Shown: piece after piece, positions 1-8,797 of the stretch
Position numbering within the stretch: the stretch's first letter is position 1
How the letters are laid out: the number at the start of each line of letters is the position of its first letter
Assembly: GCF_018129985.1 (NCBI RefSeq)
Contig: NZ_JAFCKT010000006.1
Span: 124,001-188,000, forward strand
Length of the DNA stretch: 64,000 nt
Direction: 5' to 3'
From: Bradyrhizobium sp. SZCCT0148
GTDB lineage: Bacteria; Pseudomonadota; Alphaproteobacteria; Rhizobiales; Xanthobacteraceae
Translations under genes and position numbers: made by a program
Notes under the pieces: generated by a model
Seen by the model: only the letters and a program-made list of their open reading frames with translations
Databases searched by the model: none
What the model was told of the DNA's origin: nothing

Positions 1-439
1 CATCCTTGATCATGAGCTCGTTGTTCATGAAGTATGCGGGGCGCAGGATAGTGGCATTGAACCCCATCTGCTCGATCATGCGCTCGACGCCGAACTTGCC
101 GGCGAAGTGCGGCACGTTGACGTAGCGGTCGCTGTGGATCACCGACAGATAGACGAACCGCTCGATGCCGGCCTCTCTTGCCAGGTTGAGCGCAGTCAGC
201 GCCTGGGTGAATTCATCCGGCACCACGGCATTGAGCAGGAACAGGGTCGAGACGCCCGACAACGCACCGCGCAAGGAATCGACGTCCAGCAAGTCGCCTT
301 GGGCGACGGCGACACCTGAAGGGAAGTTGGCCTTCTCGGGATTTCGGACGAGCGCGCGCACATCCGCGCCCCGCTTGACGAGTTGTTCGACGACTTGGCG
401 GCCGATGGTGCCGGTTGCGCCGGTAACGAGGATGGTCAT
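1..439 (-). CDS. NmrA/SDR-a5-type NAD(P)-binding protein (3' end outside window)
   Basis: The gene runs off the left edge of the window, so only the first 146 residues are visible. They begin with a Rossmann nucleotide-binding loop (MTILVTGATGTIGRQVVEQL, GxxGxxG at about residues 7-13), followed by the RALVRNPEK strand-turn typical of NmrA-like and NAD(P)H-quinone-oxidoreductase-like atypical SDRs. A GDLLD acidic turn and an FVYLSVIHSD segment come later. Proteins of this family bind NAD(P)H and act either as reductases of small quinoid or aldehyde substrates or as redox-sensing regulators; the substrate cannot be read here. It is transcribed divergently from the LysR gene at 542 across a gap of about 100 nt, a common arrangement when the LysR protein controls its neighbour. 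Family is certain, exact activity is not. Confidence 0.85.
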   Translation of the reverse strand, partial: MTILVTGATGTIGRQVVEQLVKRGADVRALVRNPEKANFPSGVAVAQGDLLDVDSLRGALSGVSTLFLLNAVVPDEFTQALTALNLAREAGIERFVYLSVIHSDRYVNVPHFAGKFGVERMIEQMGFNATILRPAYFMNNELMIKD

Positions 440-541
440 GGGATCACTCCGGTTCGGGTCAGAAGACATCCCGGAAATTAGTGATCCACATGCGGTCCGA
501 AAGGCGCTATATTTGGACAGGTCGTCTCACCGGTGGAACAG

Positions 542-1432
542 ATGGATTTGCTTGCCCTGGCCGATTTCAACCTTGTTGCCCGCCACGGGGGGTTCGGAAA
601 GGCCGCGCGCGCCGCGGGACGTCCGAAAGCGACCTTGTCCCGGCGTGTGTCCGAGCTCGAGAGCAGTCTCGATCTGCGTCTGTTCGAGCGCGGCGGGCGC
701 ACGCTCAAACTCACCCAGGAAGGACGAGCGCTTTACGAGCGGACCGGAGCACTCCTCACCGAGCTCGACGAGACGGCGGCAGCGATCGCCTCGGGCGGAG
801 ACAAGCCAAAGGGCAAGTTGCGGATCAACACTCCTCTGCTCTTTTCGCAAAGTGCCATGGGCCGGCTCGCGGCCGGCTTTGCGCTGAGGCATCCTCAGGT
901 CCGGCTCGAGGTAACGACGGATGATCGCCAGGTCGACATGATCGAGGAGGGTCTTGATCTCGTGATCCGGGTCAATCCCGATCCGGATGAAAGCCTCGTC
1001 GGCCGCATCTTCCTGCGCGACAGACTGGTGGTCGTGGCCGGCCCCACCCTGAAACGACCAAAGGGCGATCTGGCCGTTCCGGCCGTGGTGCGCGGAAATG
1101 ACGAAACCGCAGCGTGGGAAATCAGGCGACCGGCCGGCACGTCGCGTGTTGCCGTCGACGCGGTGCTTCGCCTGTCATCGCTGATGATGGTCCGCGACGC
1201 GGTTCGAGCCGGCGTCGGCGCAGCACGGCTGCCGCTGTCGCTCGTCAGCCACGATCTTGCCGCCGGCACGCTGGTGCGATGGGGCGATGTCGAAGGACCC
1301 GACATCGCCCTGTGGACACTCTATCCATCACGGCGGTTGCTCAGTGCGCGCGTCTCCGCCTTCCTCGATTATCTGAAGGAAGCCTTTCCAAAGGGAACGC
1401 CCGACGAATTGGCGGCCTATATCGGGGGATGA
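542..1432 (+). CDS. LysR-family transcriptional regulator
   Basis: A 296-residue LysR-type regulator. The N-terminal winged helix-turn-helix occupies about residues 1-60 (AARAAGRPKATLSRRVSELE is the recognition region), followed by a linker helix and a periplasmic-binding-like effector domain (GKLRINTPLLFSQ through the C terminus). The ATG at 542 is preferred to a GTG at 533 because GGTGGA lies just upstream and the protein then starts at the canonical MDLLALADFN position. It is divergent from the NmrA-type oxidoreductase gene, so that gene is its likeliest target. It is also followed after 10 nt by the convergent intradiol dioxygenase, giving no clear operon link. The effector is unknown. 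Confidence 0.9.
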   Translation: MDLLALADFNLVARHGGFGKAARAAGRPKATLSRRVSELESSLDLRLFERGGRTLKLTQEGRALYERTGALLTELDETAAAIASGGDKPKGKLRINTPLLFSQSAMGRLAAGFALRHPQVRLEVTTDDRQVDMIEEGLDLVIRVNPDPDESLVGRIFLRDRLVVVAGPTLKRPKGDLAVPAVVRGNDETAAWEIRRPAGTSRVAVDAVLRLSSLMMVRDAVRAGVGAARLPLSLVSHDLAAGTLVRWGDVEGPDIALWTLYPSRRLLSARVSAFLDYLKEAFPKGTPDELAAYIGG

Positions 1433-1442
1433 ACTCGAGCCC

Positions 1443-2360
1443 TCACGCCGGCTCTGCCGTCTTCGTCCCCAGCGGCGTCGGCGCCATGCCGCCGCCGGGC
1501 TTGAGGTGGAATTCGTAAGTCATCAAATGCCACGGACCGTTCGCCTTGGTCCCGTCGGGCATCGCAGGATCGGTGCGCGGCTCGACCTTGGCGACGAGAT
1601 CGTCCTTGACCCCGAACACCACGTCGGAATCCAGATATTTGTCGCCGTCCATGAAGACGTGCGTGATCAGCGGCTCGTAGCCCTTCGCGTTGACCAGGAA
1701 GTGCACATGCGCCGGGCGCATCGGATGACGCTTGGTCTGCACGATCATCTCGCCGACCGGGCCGTCGGTCGGGATCGGATAGCTGCACGGCAATATGGTC
1801 CGGAAGAAGAAACGGCCGTCGCTGTCGGTGATGAAGCGCGCGCGCGCCGACGCGCCGACCTCGTCATAGTTGGGTTTCTGGGAGTCGTAGAAGCCGTCGT
1901 CGTCGGCATGCCAGACGTCGACGGGGACATTGGCCAGCGGGTTGCCCTTCAGGTCGGTGACGCGACTTTGCACGAACATCCGCTCGCCGGTTTGGTTGTT
2001 CGGCGAGATGTCGGTGCCGTGCGCGGTCACCTTGTGCTCGCCGACATAGAACGGGCCGAGCACCGTGGTCTGGGTGGCGCCTTCGCGGTCGCGATGGTTG
2101 ACCGCGTCGACCAGCATCGAGACGCCGAGCACGTCGGATAGCAGGATGAACTCCTGACGGGTGTCGGTGCACTTCTGCCCGGTGCGGGTCAGGAAATCGA
2201 TGGCGTAGTCCCATTCCTCGAAGGTCAGACCCGTCTTGCTCACGTAATCGTGCAGCGACTTCACCAGCTCCTGCAGCAGGAATTTCGCGCGCGGATTAGG
2301 GGTGTTATCGAAGCTCTTGACGACGGCTTCAGTGAGATCAGTCTCGTTGAACTGGGTCAT
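1443..2360 (-). CDS. Intradiol ring-cleavage dioxygenase (hydroxyquinol/catechol 1,2-dioxygenase type)
   Basis: A 305-residue non-haem Fe(III) dioxygenase that should open catechol or hydroxyquinol rings between the two hydroxyls, giving (hydroxy)muconate for the beta-ketoadipate or maleylacetate route. The N-terminal helical dimerisation domain (about residues 1-100) ends in TVLGPFYV. The beta-sandwich core follows with the four expected iron ligands: Tyr158 (WHADDDGFYD), Tyr194 (CSYPIP), His218 and His220 (RPAHVHF). The spacings resemble hydroxyquinol 1,2-dioxygenase, and the WHADDDGFYD wording favours hydroxyquinol over catechol, but substrate choice is inference. No muconate-pathway partner (maleylacetate reductase, muconate cycloisomerase) lies next to it. 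The serine hydrolase gene at 2532 is divergent from it. Confidence 0.92.
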   Translation of the reverse strand: MTQFNETDLTEAVVKSFDNTPNPRAKFLLQELVKSLHDYVSKTGLTFEEWDYAIDFLTRTGQKCTDTRQEFILLSDVLGVSMLVDAVNHRDREGATQTTVLGPFYVGEHKVTAHGTDISPNNQTGERMFVQSRVTDLKGNPLANVPVDVWHADDDGFYDSQKPNYDEVGASARARFITDSDGRFFFRTILPCSYPIPTDGPVGEMIVQTKRHPMRPAHVHFLVNAKGYEPLITHVFMDGDKYLDSDVVFGVKDDLVAKVEPRTDPAMPDGTKANGPWHLMTYEFHLKPGGGMAPTPLGTKTAEPA

Positions 2361-2531
2361 GTTGCATTTGCCCTGCGTTTTCTCGTTGGCCTTGGAGGCC
2401 CTTGGGGCTCCCTGGAGGCGTTCCAGGGCGCAGCCTACACCAGCCGGCCTGCCCGCGTTAAGCGCGAGTGGCTTGGAATGGGGCCGTCATTTGGCTATCA
2501 ACGGACCGACAAAAACTGCCCGGAGGAACTG

Positions 2532-3806
2532 ATGCTCGCGCCCACCCCCGCTTCGCCCGAATCCGTCGGCATGTCCAAGGCCGCGCTCGACCGTGTCGAT
2601 GCGCATCTGAAGAGCCGGTACATCGATGCCGGCCGCTTCCCGGGCACGCATCTTCTGGTCTACCGCCGGGGCAAGGTTGCTCACAGCTCGGTTCAGGGCT
2701 TTGCCGACGTCGAGCGCAAGCTGCCGGTCAAGGACGACACCATCTACCGCATCTATTCCATGACCAAGCCGCTCACCAGCGTGGCCTTCATGATGCTGGT
2801 CGAACAAGGCCTCGTCGCGATCGACGAGCCCGTCGCCAAATACATTCCGGAATGGAAGGATCTCGGCGTCTTCGTCGCCGGCACTTATCCGGCTTTCCTG
2901 ACCCGGCCGCCATCCCGGCCAATGCTGATCGTCGACCTGCTGCGCCACACCGCCGGCCTCACTTACGGTTTCCAGCAGCGCTCCAATGTGGATGCCGCCT
3001 ACCGCGCAGAAAAGATCGGCGAGGTCGAGAAGGCCGGCACGCTTCAAACGATGATCGAGTCGCTGGCGAAGATTCCGCTCGAATTCTCCCCTGGCGAAGC
3101 CTGGAACTACTCGGTCGCGACCGACGTGCTCGGCTATCTCGTCGGCAAAATCTCGGGCATGCCGTTCGAGCAGTTCCTCAAGTCACGCATCCTCGATCCG
3201 CTCGGCATGACCGACACCGATTTCCACGTCCCGACCTCCAAGGCGCACCGCTTCGCGGCCTGCTATTCCGCCGATCCCGGCGGCGGCATGACCTTCCATG
3301 CCGGACAGCGCCGCGAAGGCTTGACGCTCCAGGACGATCCGGCGACGAGCTCGTTCCTCACCCCGCCCTCGTTCATTTCGGGGGGCGGCGGCCTCTGCTC
3401 CACCGTCGCCGACTATCTCACCTTCTGCCGCGCGCTGCTCAACGGCGGCGAGCTCGGCGGCGTCAGGCTGATCGGGCCGAAGACGCTGGCGCTGATGACG
3501 AGCAACCACATTCCCGGCGGTCGTTCGCTGCCGGAAGTATCGCGCTCGCTGTTCTCGGAAGCGGCCTATAACGGCATCGGTTTTGGTCTCGGCTTCGCCG
3601 TGACCATGCGACCGGCAGAAACGCTGATCGCCGGTAGCCCCGGCGAATACAATTGGGGCGGCGCGGCCACCACCTCGTTCTGGATCGATCCGGCCGAGGA
3701 GCTGATCGCGATCTTCATGACGCAGGTGCTACCCTCGAGCGCCTACCCGATCCGGCGCGAGCTCCGAAGCATGCTCTATGCCGCGATCACCGAGAGCAAC
3801 TTGTAG
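2532..3806 (+). CDS. Serine hydrolase, beta-lactamase class C/esterase family
   Basis: A 424-residue member of the penicillin-binding-protein-like esterases. The nucleophile motif SxxK is present as YSMTKP (Ser76, Lys79), the Tyr motif appears as WNYSV, and a C-terminal WGGAAT segment sits where class C enzymes carry KTG/HxG. Family members hydrolyse short esters, lactones or amides; a true antibiotic resistance role is unlikely without a clear secretion signal, and none is seen. The frame is open further upstream, but the ATG at 2532 has CGGAGGA immediately before it and starts at MLAPTPASPES, which is where homologous proteins begin. It is divergent from the dioxygenase and convergent with the TRAP operon, with a hairpin between. 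Confidence 0.88.
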   Translation: MLAPTPASPESVGMSKAALDRVDAHLKSRYIDAGRFPGTHLLVYRRGKVAHSSVQGFADVERKLPVKDDTIYRIYSMTKPLTSVAFMMLVEQGLVAIDEPVAKYIPEWKDLGVFVAGTYPAFLTRPPSRPMLIVDLLRHTAGLTYGFQQRSNVDAAYRAEKIGEVEKAGTLQTMIESLAKIPLEFSPGEAWNYSVATDVLGYLVGKISGMPFEQFLKSRILDPLGMTDTDFHVPTSKAHRFAACYSADPGGGMTFHAGQRREGLTLQDDPATSSFLTPPSFISGGGGLCSTVADYLTFCRALLNGGELGGVRLIGPKTLALMTSNHIPGGRSLPEVSRSLFSEAAYNGIGFGLGFAVTMRPAETLIAGSPGEYNWGGAATTSFWIDPAEELIAIFMTQVLPSSAYPIRRELRSMLYAAITESNL

Positions 3807-3816
3807 CGGTCGCCTC

Positions 3817-3843
3817 GATCCCGCGGCGGTCGTCCGCGGGATC
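3817..3843. terminator. Perfect hairpin between convergent genes
   Basis: GATCCCGCGG at 3817-3826 pairs exactly with CCGCGGGATC at 3834-3843 around a 7-nt loop. It lies between the ends of the serine hydrolase gene and the TRAP dctM gene. No U-run follows on either strand, so it may be a weak or factor-assisted bidirectional terminator. Confidence 0.55.
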
Positions 3844-3871
3844 ACATTCCCCGAAGTTCACTCGCCGCTGC

Positions 3872-5191
3872 TCATTTGAGCATTTCGGGCACGATCAAAC
3901 GCGGCAAGAACAGCGATACGCTGGGCCAGACGATGAGCGCCGCCAGCACGAGCAGCATCGGAATCAGCATGATGACCGTGTCCTTCAGCGCATAGCGAAG
4001 CCTCACGCCCGCGATCGAGCAGGCGATCATCAGGCACAGGCCATAGGGCGGCGTCACCAGGCCAAAGGCCAGCGACACGATCGAAATGATCGCGAACTGG
4101 ACCGGATGGAGATCGACCGACTTGGCCAGCGGCTCCAGCACGGTCCCGACAATGATGATGGCCGGGATGGCATCGAGGAAGCAGCCCACCACCAGGAAGC
4201 AGAAGGCGATGAAAAAGCCGGCTGCAACAGCGCCCATGCCCCATGTCGAGACGTTGGCCAGCAGCTCCTGCGGAATTTTGTAGTAGGCGAGCAGCCAGCC
4301 GAACGCACTGGCGGTGCCGACGCAGAACAGCGCGACGCCGGCAAGACGACCGGTATCAAGCAGCGCCTTGTACAGTTCGCGTATCCCCGTCTCGCGATAG
4401 AAGAACGCCGAGAGCACTACGGAATAAAGCACCGCGACGCAGGCGGATTCGGTCGCGGTGAACCACCCAAGCAGAATGCCGCCGACGATGATGAAGGGTG
4501 TCATCAAGGCCGGTATCGACTGCCAGATGGCGCACCGCATCTCGACCCAGCTTGCCTTCGGATAGGTGGGGTAGCCGCGGCGCACCGCATAGATGTGCAC
4601 CGTCGCCATCTGAGCGCCCGCGATCAGCAGGCCCGGCACGATGCCGGCGAGATACATCGCCGCAATCGAGGTCGAGATCAGCCCGCCCCACACGATCATG
4701 AGGATCGACGGCGGGATGATGACCGCCAGAACGGCCGACACCGCCGTGATGGCGATGGAGAACGAGAGATCGTAGCCCTCCCTGGTCTGCGCATCGATGA
4801 AGATCTTGGACTGGCTCGCCGCATCGGCGGTGGAGGAGCCGGAGATGCCGGCAAAGAACACCGACAGCACGACGTTGATCTGCGCCAGGGAGCCCGGCCA
4901 GTGCCCGACCATCGAGCGCGACAGCGCCACCAGACGGTCGGTAATACCGCCGATGCTCATCAGGTTTGCCGTCAAGAGGAAGAACGGCACCGCCAGCAGG
5001 ATGAACGAATTGTACGCATTGAAGGTCTCCTGCGCGAGCATCATCATCGACAAATGCGGCTCGATCAGCAGGATCGGCACGCAGGCAAGACCGAGCGCGA
5101 AGGCGACCGGCACGCGCACGATCAGCAGGCCGACGAAGACCCCGAACAGCACCATGGCGGCCTGTCCGGCAGAAAGTACGTTGCCGCTCAT
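3872..5191 (-). CDS. dctM: TRAP transporter large permease (DctM)
   Basis: A 439-residue integral membrane protein of the DctM/SiaM family, the Na+-driven transport subunit of a tripartite ATP-independent periplasmic system. It is almost wholly hydrophobic, with about 12 membrane spans, and carries family signatures such as GISGSSTADAASQSKIF, IPPSILMIVWG and FGLVTPPYGLCLM. Its start overlaps the end of the small permease gene by 4 nt, so the two are translationally coupled and form one complex with the DctP gene upstream. The ligand is probably a small carboxylate, but the sequence does not say which. Confidence 0.94.
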   Translation of the reverse strand: MSGNVLSAGQAAMVLFGVFVGLLIVRVPVAFALGLACVPILLIEPHLSMMMLAQETFNAYNSFILLAVPFFLLTANLMSIGGITDRLVALSRSMVGHWPGSLAQINVVLSVFFAGISGSSTADAASQSKIFIDAQTREGYDLSFSIAITAVSAVLAVIIPPSILMIVWGGLISTSIAAMYLAGIVPGLLIAGAQMATVHIYAVRRGYPTYPKASWVEMRCAIWQSIPALMTPFIIVGGILLGWFTATESACVAVLYSVVLSAFFYRETGIRELYKALLDTGRLAGVALFCVGTASAFGWLLAYYKIPQELLANVSTWGMGAVAAGFFIAFCFLVVGCFLDAIPAIIIVGTVLEPLAKSVDLHPVQFAIISIVSLAFGLVTPPYGLCLMIACSIAGVRLRYALKDTVIMLIPMLLVLAALIVWPSVSLFLPRLIVPEMLK

Positions 5192-5703
5192 CGCTCTGCC
5201 CCAGCCACAATGCGCATTTCATCGACGATCTGCTCGCCGGCGAAGACGATCCATGTCGCGCCGGCGACAGGCCAGGCGACGTGAATCAGCCAGAGCGGCA
5301 GATCCGCCAGTTCCGACGTCCTGTTCCAGGCGAAGCGTGTGAATTCGATTCCGGCCCACACGAACACGAGGGCCAGCGCCAGCACGCCAAGCCGCGCCAA
5401 AATCCGCACCGCGGCCTCCGACCGCCGCGACAGGTCGGGCCACACGTCGACCTCGAAATGCTGCGCCTCCCGCACGCCGACCATTGCGCCGATCATGATC
5501 GTCCAGACGAAAAGGAACCGCGCCATCTCCTCCGTCCAGATGTAGGACGGAATGAACGGCGTATAGCGGGAGACGATTTGCAGCGTGACCGGAATGACAA
5601 GAATGCCGACGCAGGCGGCCAGCAGGAATTCCAGCAATTTGGCATAGGCGGCCGACATGCGACGCCACAGCGACGGCACGGACGAAACGGGCATTTCAGA
5701 CAT
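5188..5703 (-). CDS. dctQ: TRAP transporter small permease (DctQ)
   Basis: About 171 residues with four membrane spans, typical of the DctQ subunit that bridges DctM and the periplasmic binding protein. Residues such as RYTPFIPSYIWTEEMARFLFVW and GAMVGVREAQHFEVDV match the conserved core of the family. An in-frame ATG 18 nt upstream is possible, but the chosen ATG at 5703 has GGAG five nt before it. It sits between dctP and dctM in one operon. Confidence 0.92.
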   Translation of the reverse strand: MSEMPVSSVPSLWRRMSAAYAKLLEFLLAACVGILVIPVTLQIVSRYTPFIPSYIWTEEMARFLFVWTIMIGAMVGVREAQHFEVDVWPDLSRRSEAAVRILARLGVLALALVFVWAGIEFTRFAWNRTSELADLPLWLIHVAWPVAGATWIVFAGEQIVDEMRIVAGAER

Positions 5704-5787
5704 CGGAGCTCCGTGCGGCATGACATCCGCTACATCCGGGCAAGAAGCGGGGCTTGCCCGGAGTTGCTGTCGGCGGACGCAAAGGCC

Positions 5788-6786
5788 TCAGACGACGTTG
5801 ATCTTCTCGAAGATGCCCTCGGCGCCGATTTCCTTGGCGTAGGTGGCCATCACGGGGTCGGCGAGCTTTTTCATCGCGTCGCGCTCCTCGAATGGGACGC
5901 GCTTGAGCTTGCCGGCCTTTTCGAGCGTGTCGAGCTTGACGACCTCTTCGCTCGACTCGAGCTGACGGCCGTAGTCGCCAGCCTCCTTGCCGGCCTTCAT
6001 GATCGCGTCCTGCAGCTCCTTCGGCAGCGTCTTCAGCGTCTTCACCGAGAAGCAGATCGGCCGGATCGATACGGCGTGCTGGGTCAGGTTGAGATGCGGG
6101 GCCACTTCGTAGAACTTCATCGCTTCGACGCCGGCCGCCTCGTTTTCACCGGCCGAAATCACGCCGTTCTGGATCGCGTTGTAGATTTCGTTGTAGGCGA
6201 TCACCGTCGGACTCATGCCGACCGCCGCAAAAGTCTTCGACCAGATCGGCGCGCCCTGCACCCGAACCTTGAGACCCTTGAGATCGGCGAGATTCTTGAG
6301 CGGCTTGTTGGCAAAGATGTTGCGGATGCCGCCACCGGAATAGCCGATCAGGACGACCTCGGCTTTCGCCGCGACTTCATCGGCGATCGGCGCCAGGATA
6401 TTGGCCTCGACGACCTTGTTCATGTGCTCGATGCCCTTGAAGACGAAGGGAGCGTCGATGAACGGGGCCGCCTTTGCGAAGGTCGACATATGAGCCGGCG
6501 ACACGATGCCGTAATCGACTGCCTTGCCCTGCGACATGTATTCGAAATACTGCTTCTCGAGGCCGAGCGATGAGTTCCTGTGCAAGGTGAAGTTCACGGG
6601 CTTGCCGTAATACTTCTTCACCAGTTCCTCGAACCGGAGCAGTGCCCGATTGAAGGCGTGGTCGTCGTTGAACTGCACGGCTCCGTTCAGCGTGATCGGC
6701 GCCTGTGCCCTGAGGATCGACGGCATGCCGATCGCAGCCGCTGCAGTGGTCGCCCCGATACCAGCGAGAAATGATCTTCGCTTCAT
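5788..6786 (-). CDS. dctP: TRAP transporter substrate-binding protein (DctP)
   Basis: A 332-residue periplasmic solute receptor. It opens with MKRRSFLAGIG, a twin-arginine-like signal followed by an alanine-rich segment and a likely cleavage site after ILRAQA, so it may use Tat rather than Sec export. The body has the DctP fold, including the LKGLKVRVQGAPIWSKTFAAVG stretch that normally contains the arginine binding the ligand carboxylate. It is first in the operon with dctQ and dctM. The divergent sensor-kinase gene at 7118 lies about 330 nt away and could respond to the same ligand, but this is inference. Confidence 0.93.
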   Translation of the reverse strand: MKRRSFLAGIGATTAAAAIGMPSILRAQAPITLNGAVQFNDDHAFNRALLRFEELVKKYYGKPVNFTLHRNSSLGLEKQYFEYMSQGKAVDYGIVSPAHMSTFAKAAPFIDAPFVFKGIEHMNKVVEANILAPIADEVAAKAEVVLIGYSGGGIRNIFANKPLKNLADLKGLKVRVQGAPIWSKTFAAVGMSPTVIAYNEIYNAIQNGVISAGENEAAGVEAMKFYEVAPHLNLTQHAVSIRPICFSVKTLKTLPKELQDAIMKAGKEAGDYGRQLESSEEVVKLDTLEKAGKLKRVPFEERDAMKKLADPVMATYAKEIGAEGIFEKINVV

Positions 6787-7117
6787 CGTCTCCCCTCCCT
6801 TTGATGCCCCGGCCCTGTCGCCGGGCCGTGAGCGCAGCCGTTATGCGGCTTGCGAGAGGCAAGCGTATGAAAATACGCGGCGGGACGGAAGTCAGATTCG
6901 GATGCGCTCTCGGGCAATGATGAGCCGGCCTCTGATACAGTTCGACGCAGGACCCGCGCTTACGCCATCTGCTGCACCGCAACCTTCACTTCGTCACGCC
7001 CCCCGGAATGCCTGATCCGGCGCGATCCACGACCAATTATGCGGTGGCACAACGGAGCCACTGCTTTATGCTTCGTTTGTCCGGCGCCGTCGCGCCGGGG
7101 CGCCGGGAACTACACGT
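6787..7117. other. 331-nt intergenic region between divergent dctP and sensor-kinase genes
   Basis: No open reading frame with coding character was accepted here. A short inverted repeat (CGTAT-gaaa-ATACG) is visible near 6865. Promoters for both divergent genes must lie here but no consensus was recognised. Confidence 0.5.
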
Positions 7118-8629
7118 TTGTCAAAGCTCACCCTGCCGGTCCGGCTCGCTCTTCTGGTCACGGGAACGATGTTGCCGCTGATCGTCTTTGCGGTCGGTAT
7201 CGCCGTCTACAATTACAAGCAGGACCGGAGCGACGCGACCCGGCGGGTCCTGGAGAACGTGCGCAGCATGCGTCTCGTCCTCGACTCCGAGGTACAGCGG
7301 ATGACCGGCGGCCTGCAGGTGCTCGCGCTGACCAATGCGCTGCGCAACGACGACTTCCAGAACTTCCGCCGCATCGCGCTCGGTTTCGTCGACCAATATG
7401 GCAAAGGCGGCCTGGTGCTGATCTCCGATCGCGAGGGTCGGCTGTTGTTCTCTTCCGCAACGGAAGACACCGCAAGCCTGCCGCCACGCGGCAATCTCGA
7501 GACAATCGAAAGAGTATTTGCGAGGAAAACGCCGCAATACTCCGACCTGTTCATCGGCGAGGCGATCAACGGCCGGCAGGAGCTCACCGTCGAGGTTCCG
7601 GTATTTCGCGACGGCGAAGTGATCTACGACCTCAGTTTCAGCCCGCCGATCAGCATCTTCCAGGGGCTTGTCGAGAAGCAGCGCCCGGACCAGCTCTGGA
7701 CCGTATCCCTGCTCGACACCAAGAGCGTCGTCTTCGCGCGCGTTCCCAACCCGAGCGAGATGATCGGCAAGCGGGCCTCCGGCGTCCTCAAGGATACGAT
7801 GTCTCGCACGTCGGAAGCCGCCCTTTCGAGCGTCTCGCTCGACGGGGTGGCGCTGTCATCTGCCTTTACCAGGTCGAGCCTGACGGGCTGGACGGTCGTG
7901 GCCGGCCTCCCCGAGAACTCGCTGATCGCGCCGCTCTGGCGCAACATCGCGATCACGAGCCTGATCGGCGGCATCCTGCTGCTGACCGGGCTCACCTTCG
8001 CGGTCAGGATGGCGACCACGATCGCGCGCGGTGAGATGCTGCACAATCTCTTGATCGACGAGCTCAACCATCGGGTCAAGAATACGCTGGCCTTGATGCA
8101 GGCGATCGCTGTGCAGACCTTCCGCAGCGCGAGCCGGGACGAGCGGATGAAGTTCGAGGGGCGGCTCGGCGCGCTGGCCGAAGCGCATAATCTGCTCAGC
8201 CAGGAGAAATGGGCGGGCTCCAAGCTGCGGGAGGTGATCGCCCGCGCGCTGCAGCCGTTCCTGATGAACGGTCCCGACCGCATCCGCATGGCCGGCCCCT
8301 CTGTGCCGCTCTCGCCGCGGCTCGCCGTCGTGATGTCGATGATCGTGCACGAGATCGCCACCAACGCAGCGAAATATGGCGCGCTGTCCAACGAGACCGG
8401 GCGAGTGACGTTGGACTGGGAGATCATCGCCGATGCCCCTAAACCGCGGCTGCGCCTGATCTGGACCGAAACCGGCGGACCGCCGGTCACGGCACCTGTG
8501 CAGCGCGGCTTCGGCTCGCGCCTGATCGAGCGCAGCGCGCGCGACCAGCTCGGCGGCGAGGCCACCGTCGACTTCCTGCCGCGCGGCGTGGTCTGCACCG
8601 TAATCTGCACGCTGGACGAGACGCAGTAG
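7118..8629 (+). CDS. Membrane sensor histidine kinase of the HWE family
   Basis: A 503-residue kinase with a TTG start. A first membrane span at about residues 8-28 and a second at about 281-302 enclose a roughly 250-residue periplasmic, dCache-like sensor domain. The cytoplasmic part carries DELNHRVKNTLALMQA with phospho-acceptor His318, the N-box HEIATNAAKYGALS, and a WTE motif (LIWTETGGPPV). These are the hallmarks of HWE/HisKA_2 kinases, which in alphaproteobacteria often feed the general stress response or act with orphan regulators. No response-regulator gene is adjacent, so the partner is unknown. It is divergent from a TRAP operon. GGGA ahead of the TTG is a modest ribosome site. Confidence 0.9.
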   Translation: MSKLTLPVRLALLVTGTMLPLIVFAVGIAVYNYKQDRSDATRRVLENVRSMRLVLDSEVQRMTGGLQVLALTNALRNDDFQNFRRIALGFVDQYGKGGLVLISDREGRLLFSSATEDTASLPPRGNLETIERVFARKTPQYSDLFIGEAINGRQELTVEVPVFRDGEVIYDLSFSPPISIFQGLVEKQRPDQLWTVSLLDTKSVVFARVPNPSEMIGKRASGVLKDTMSRTSEAALSSVSLDGVALSSAFTRSSLTGWTVVAGLPENSLIAPLWRNIAITSLIGGILLLTGLTFAVRMATTIARGEMLHNLLIDELNHRVKNTLALMQAIAVQTFRSASRDERMKFEGRLGALAEAHNLLSQEKWAGSKLREVIARALQPFLMNGPDRIRMAGPSVPLSPRLAVVMSMIVHEIATNAAKYGALSNETGRVTLDWEIIADAPKPRLRLIWTETGGPPVTAPVQRGFGSRLIERSARDQLGGEATVDFLPRGVVCTVICTLDETQ

Positions 8630-8699
8630 CCACTCCGGGACCCCGGGGAAATATCGCAGCGCAACACGCCAACCCTGCGACAATTGCGCTCGCACGCCG

Positions 8700-8730
8700 C
8701 ATTCATCCGATGTTAAACATCGGATGAATG
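8700..8730. promoter_or_regulatory. Perfect 31-nt palindrome, candidate FadR-type operator
   Basis: Two 15-nt arms (8700-8714 and 8716-8730) are exact reverse complements around a single central A at 8715. The centre reads GATGTTAAACATC and contains GT-N3-AC, the core seen in operators of several FadR/FCD-subfamily GntR proteins such as PdhR. It ends 67 nt before the GTG start of the FadR-type gene at 8798. No U-run follows, so it does not look like a terminator of the kinase gene. Autoregulation is inferred. Confidence 0.75.
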
Positions 8731-8797
8731 TGAAGCTGCCGGCGGGCAGCCAAGACAACGAACCGGCTGCGACAGGCCGGCAGGGAGAAACGATCCA

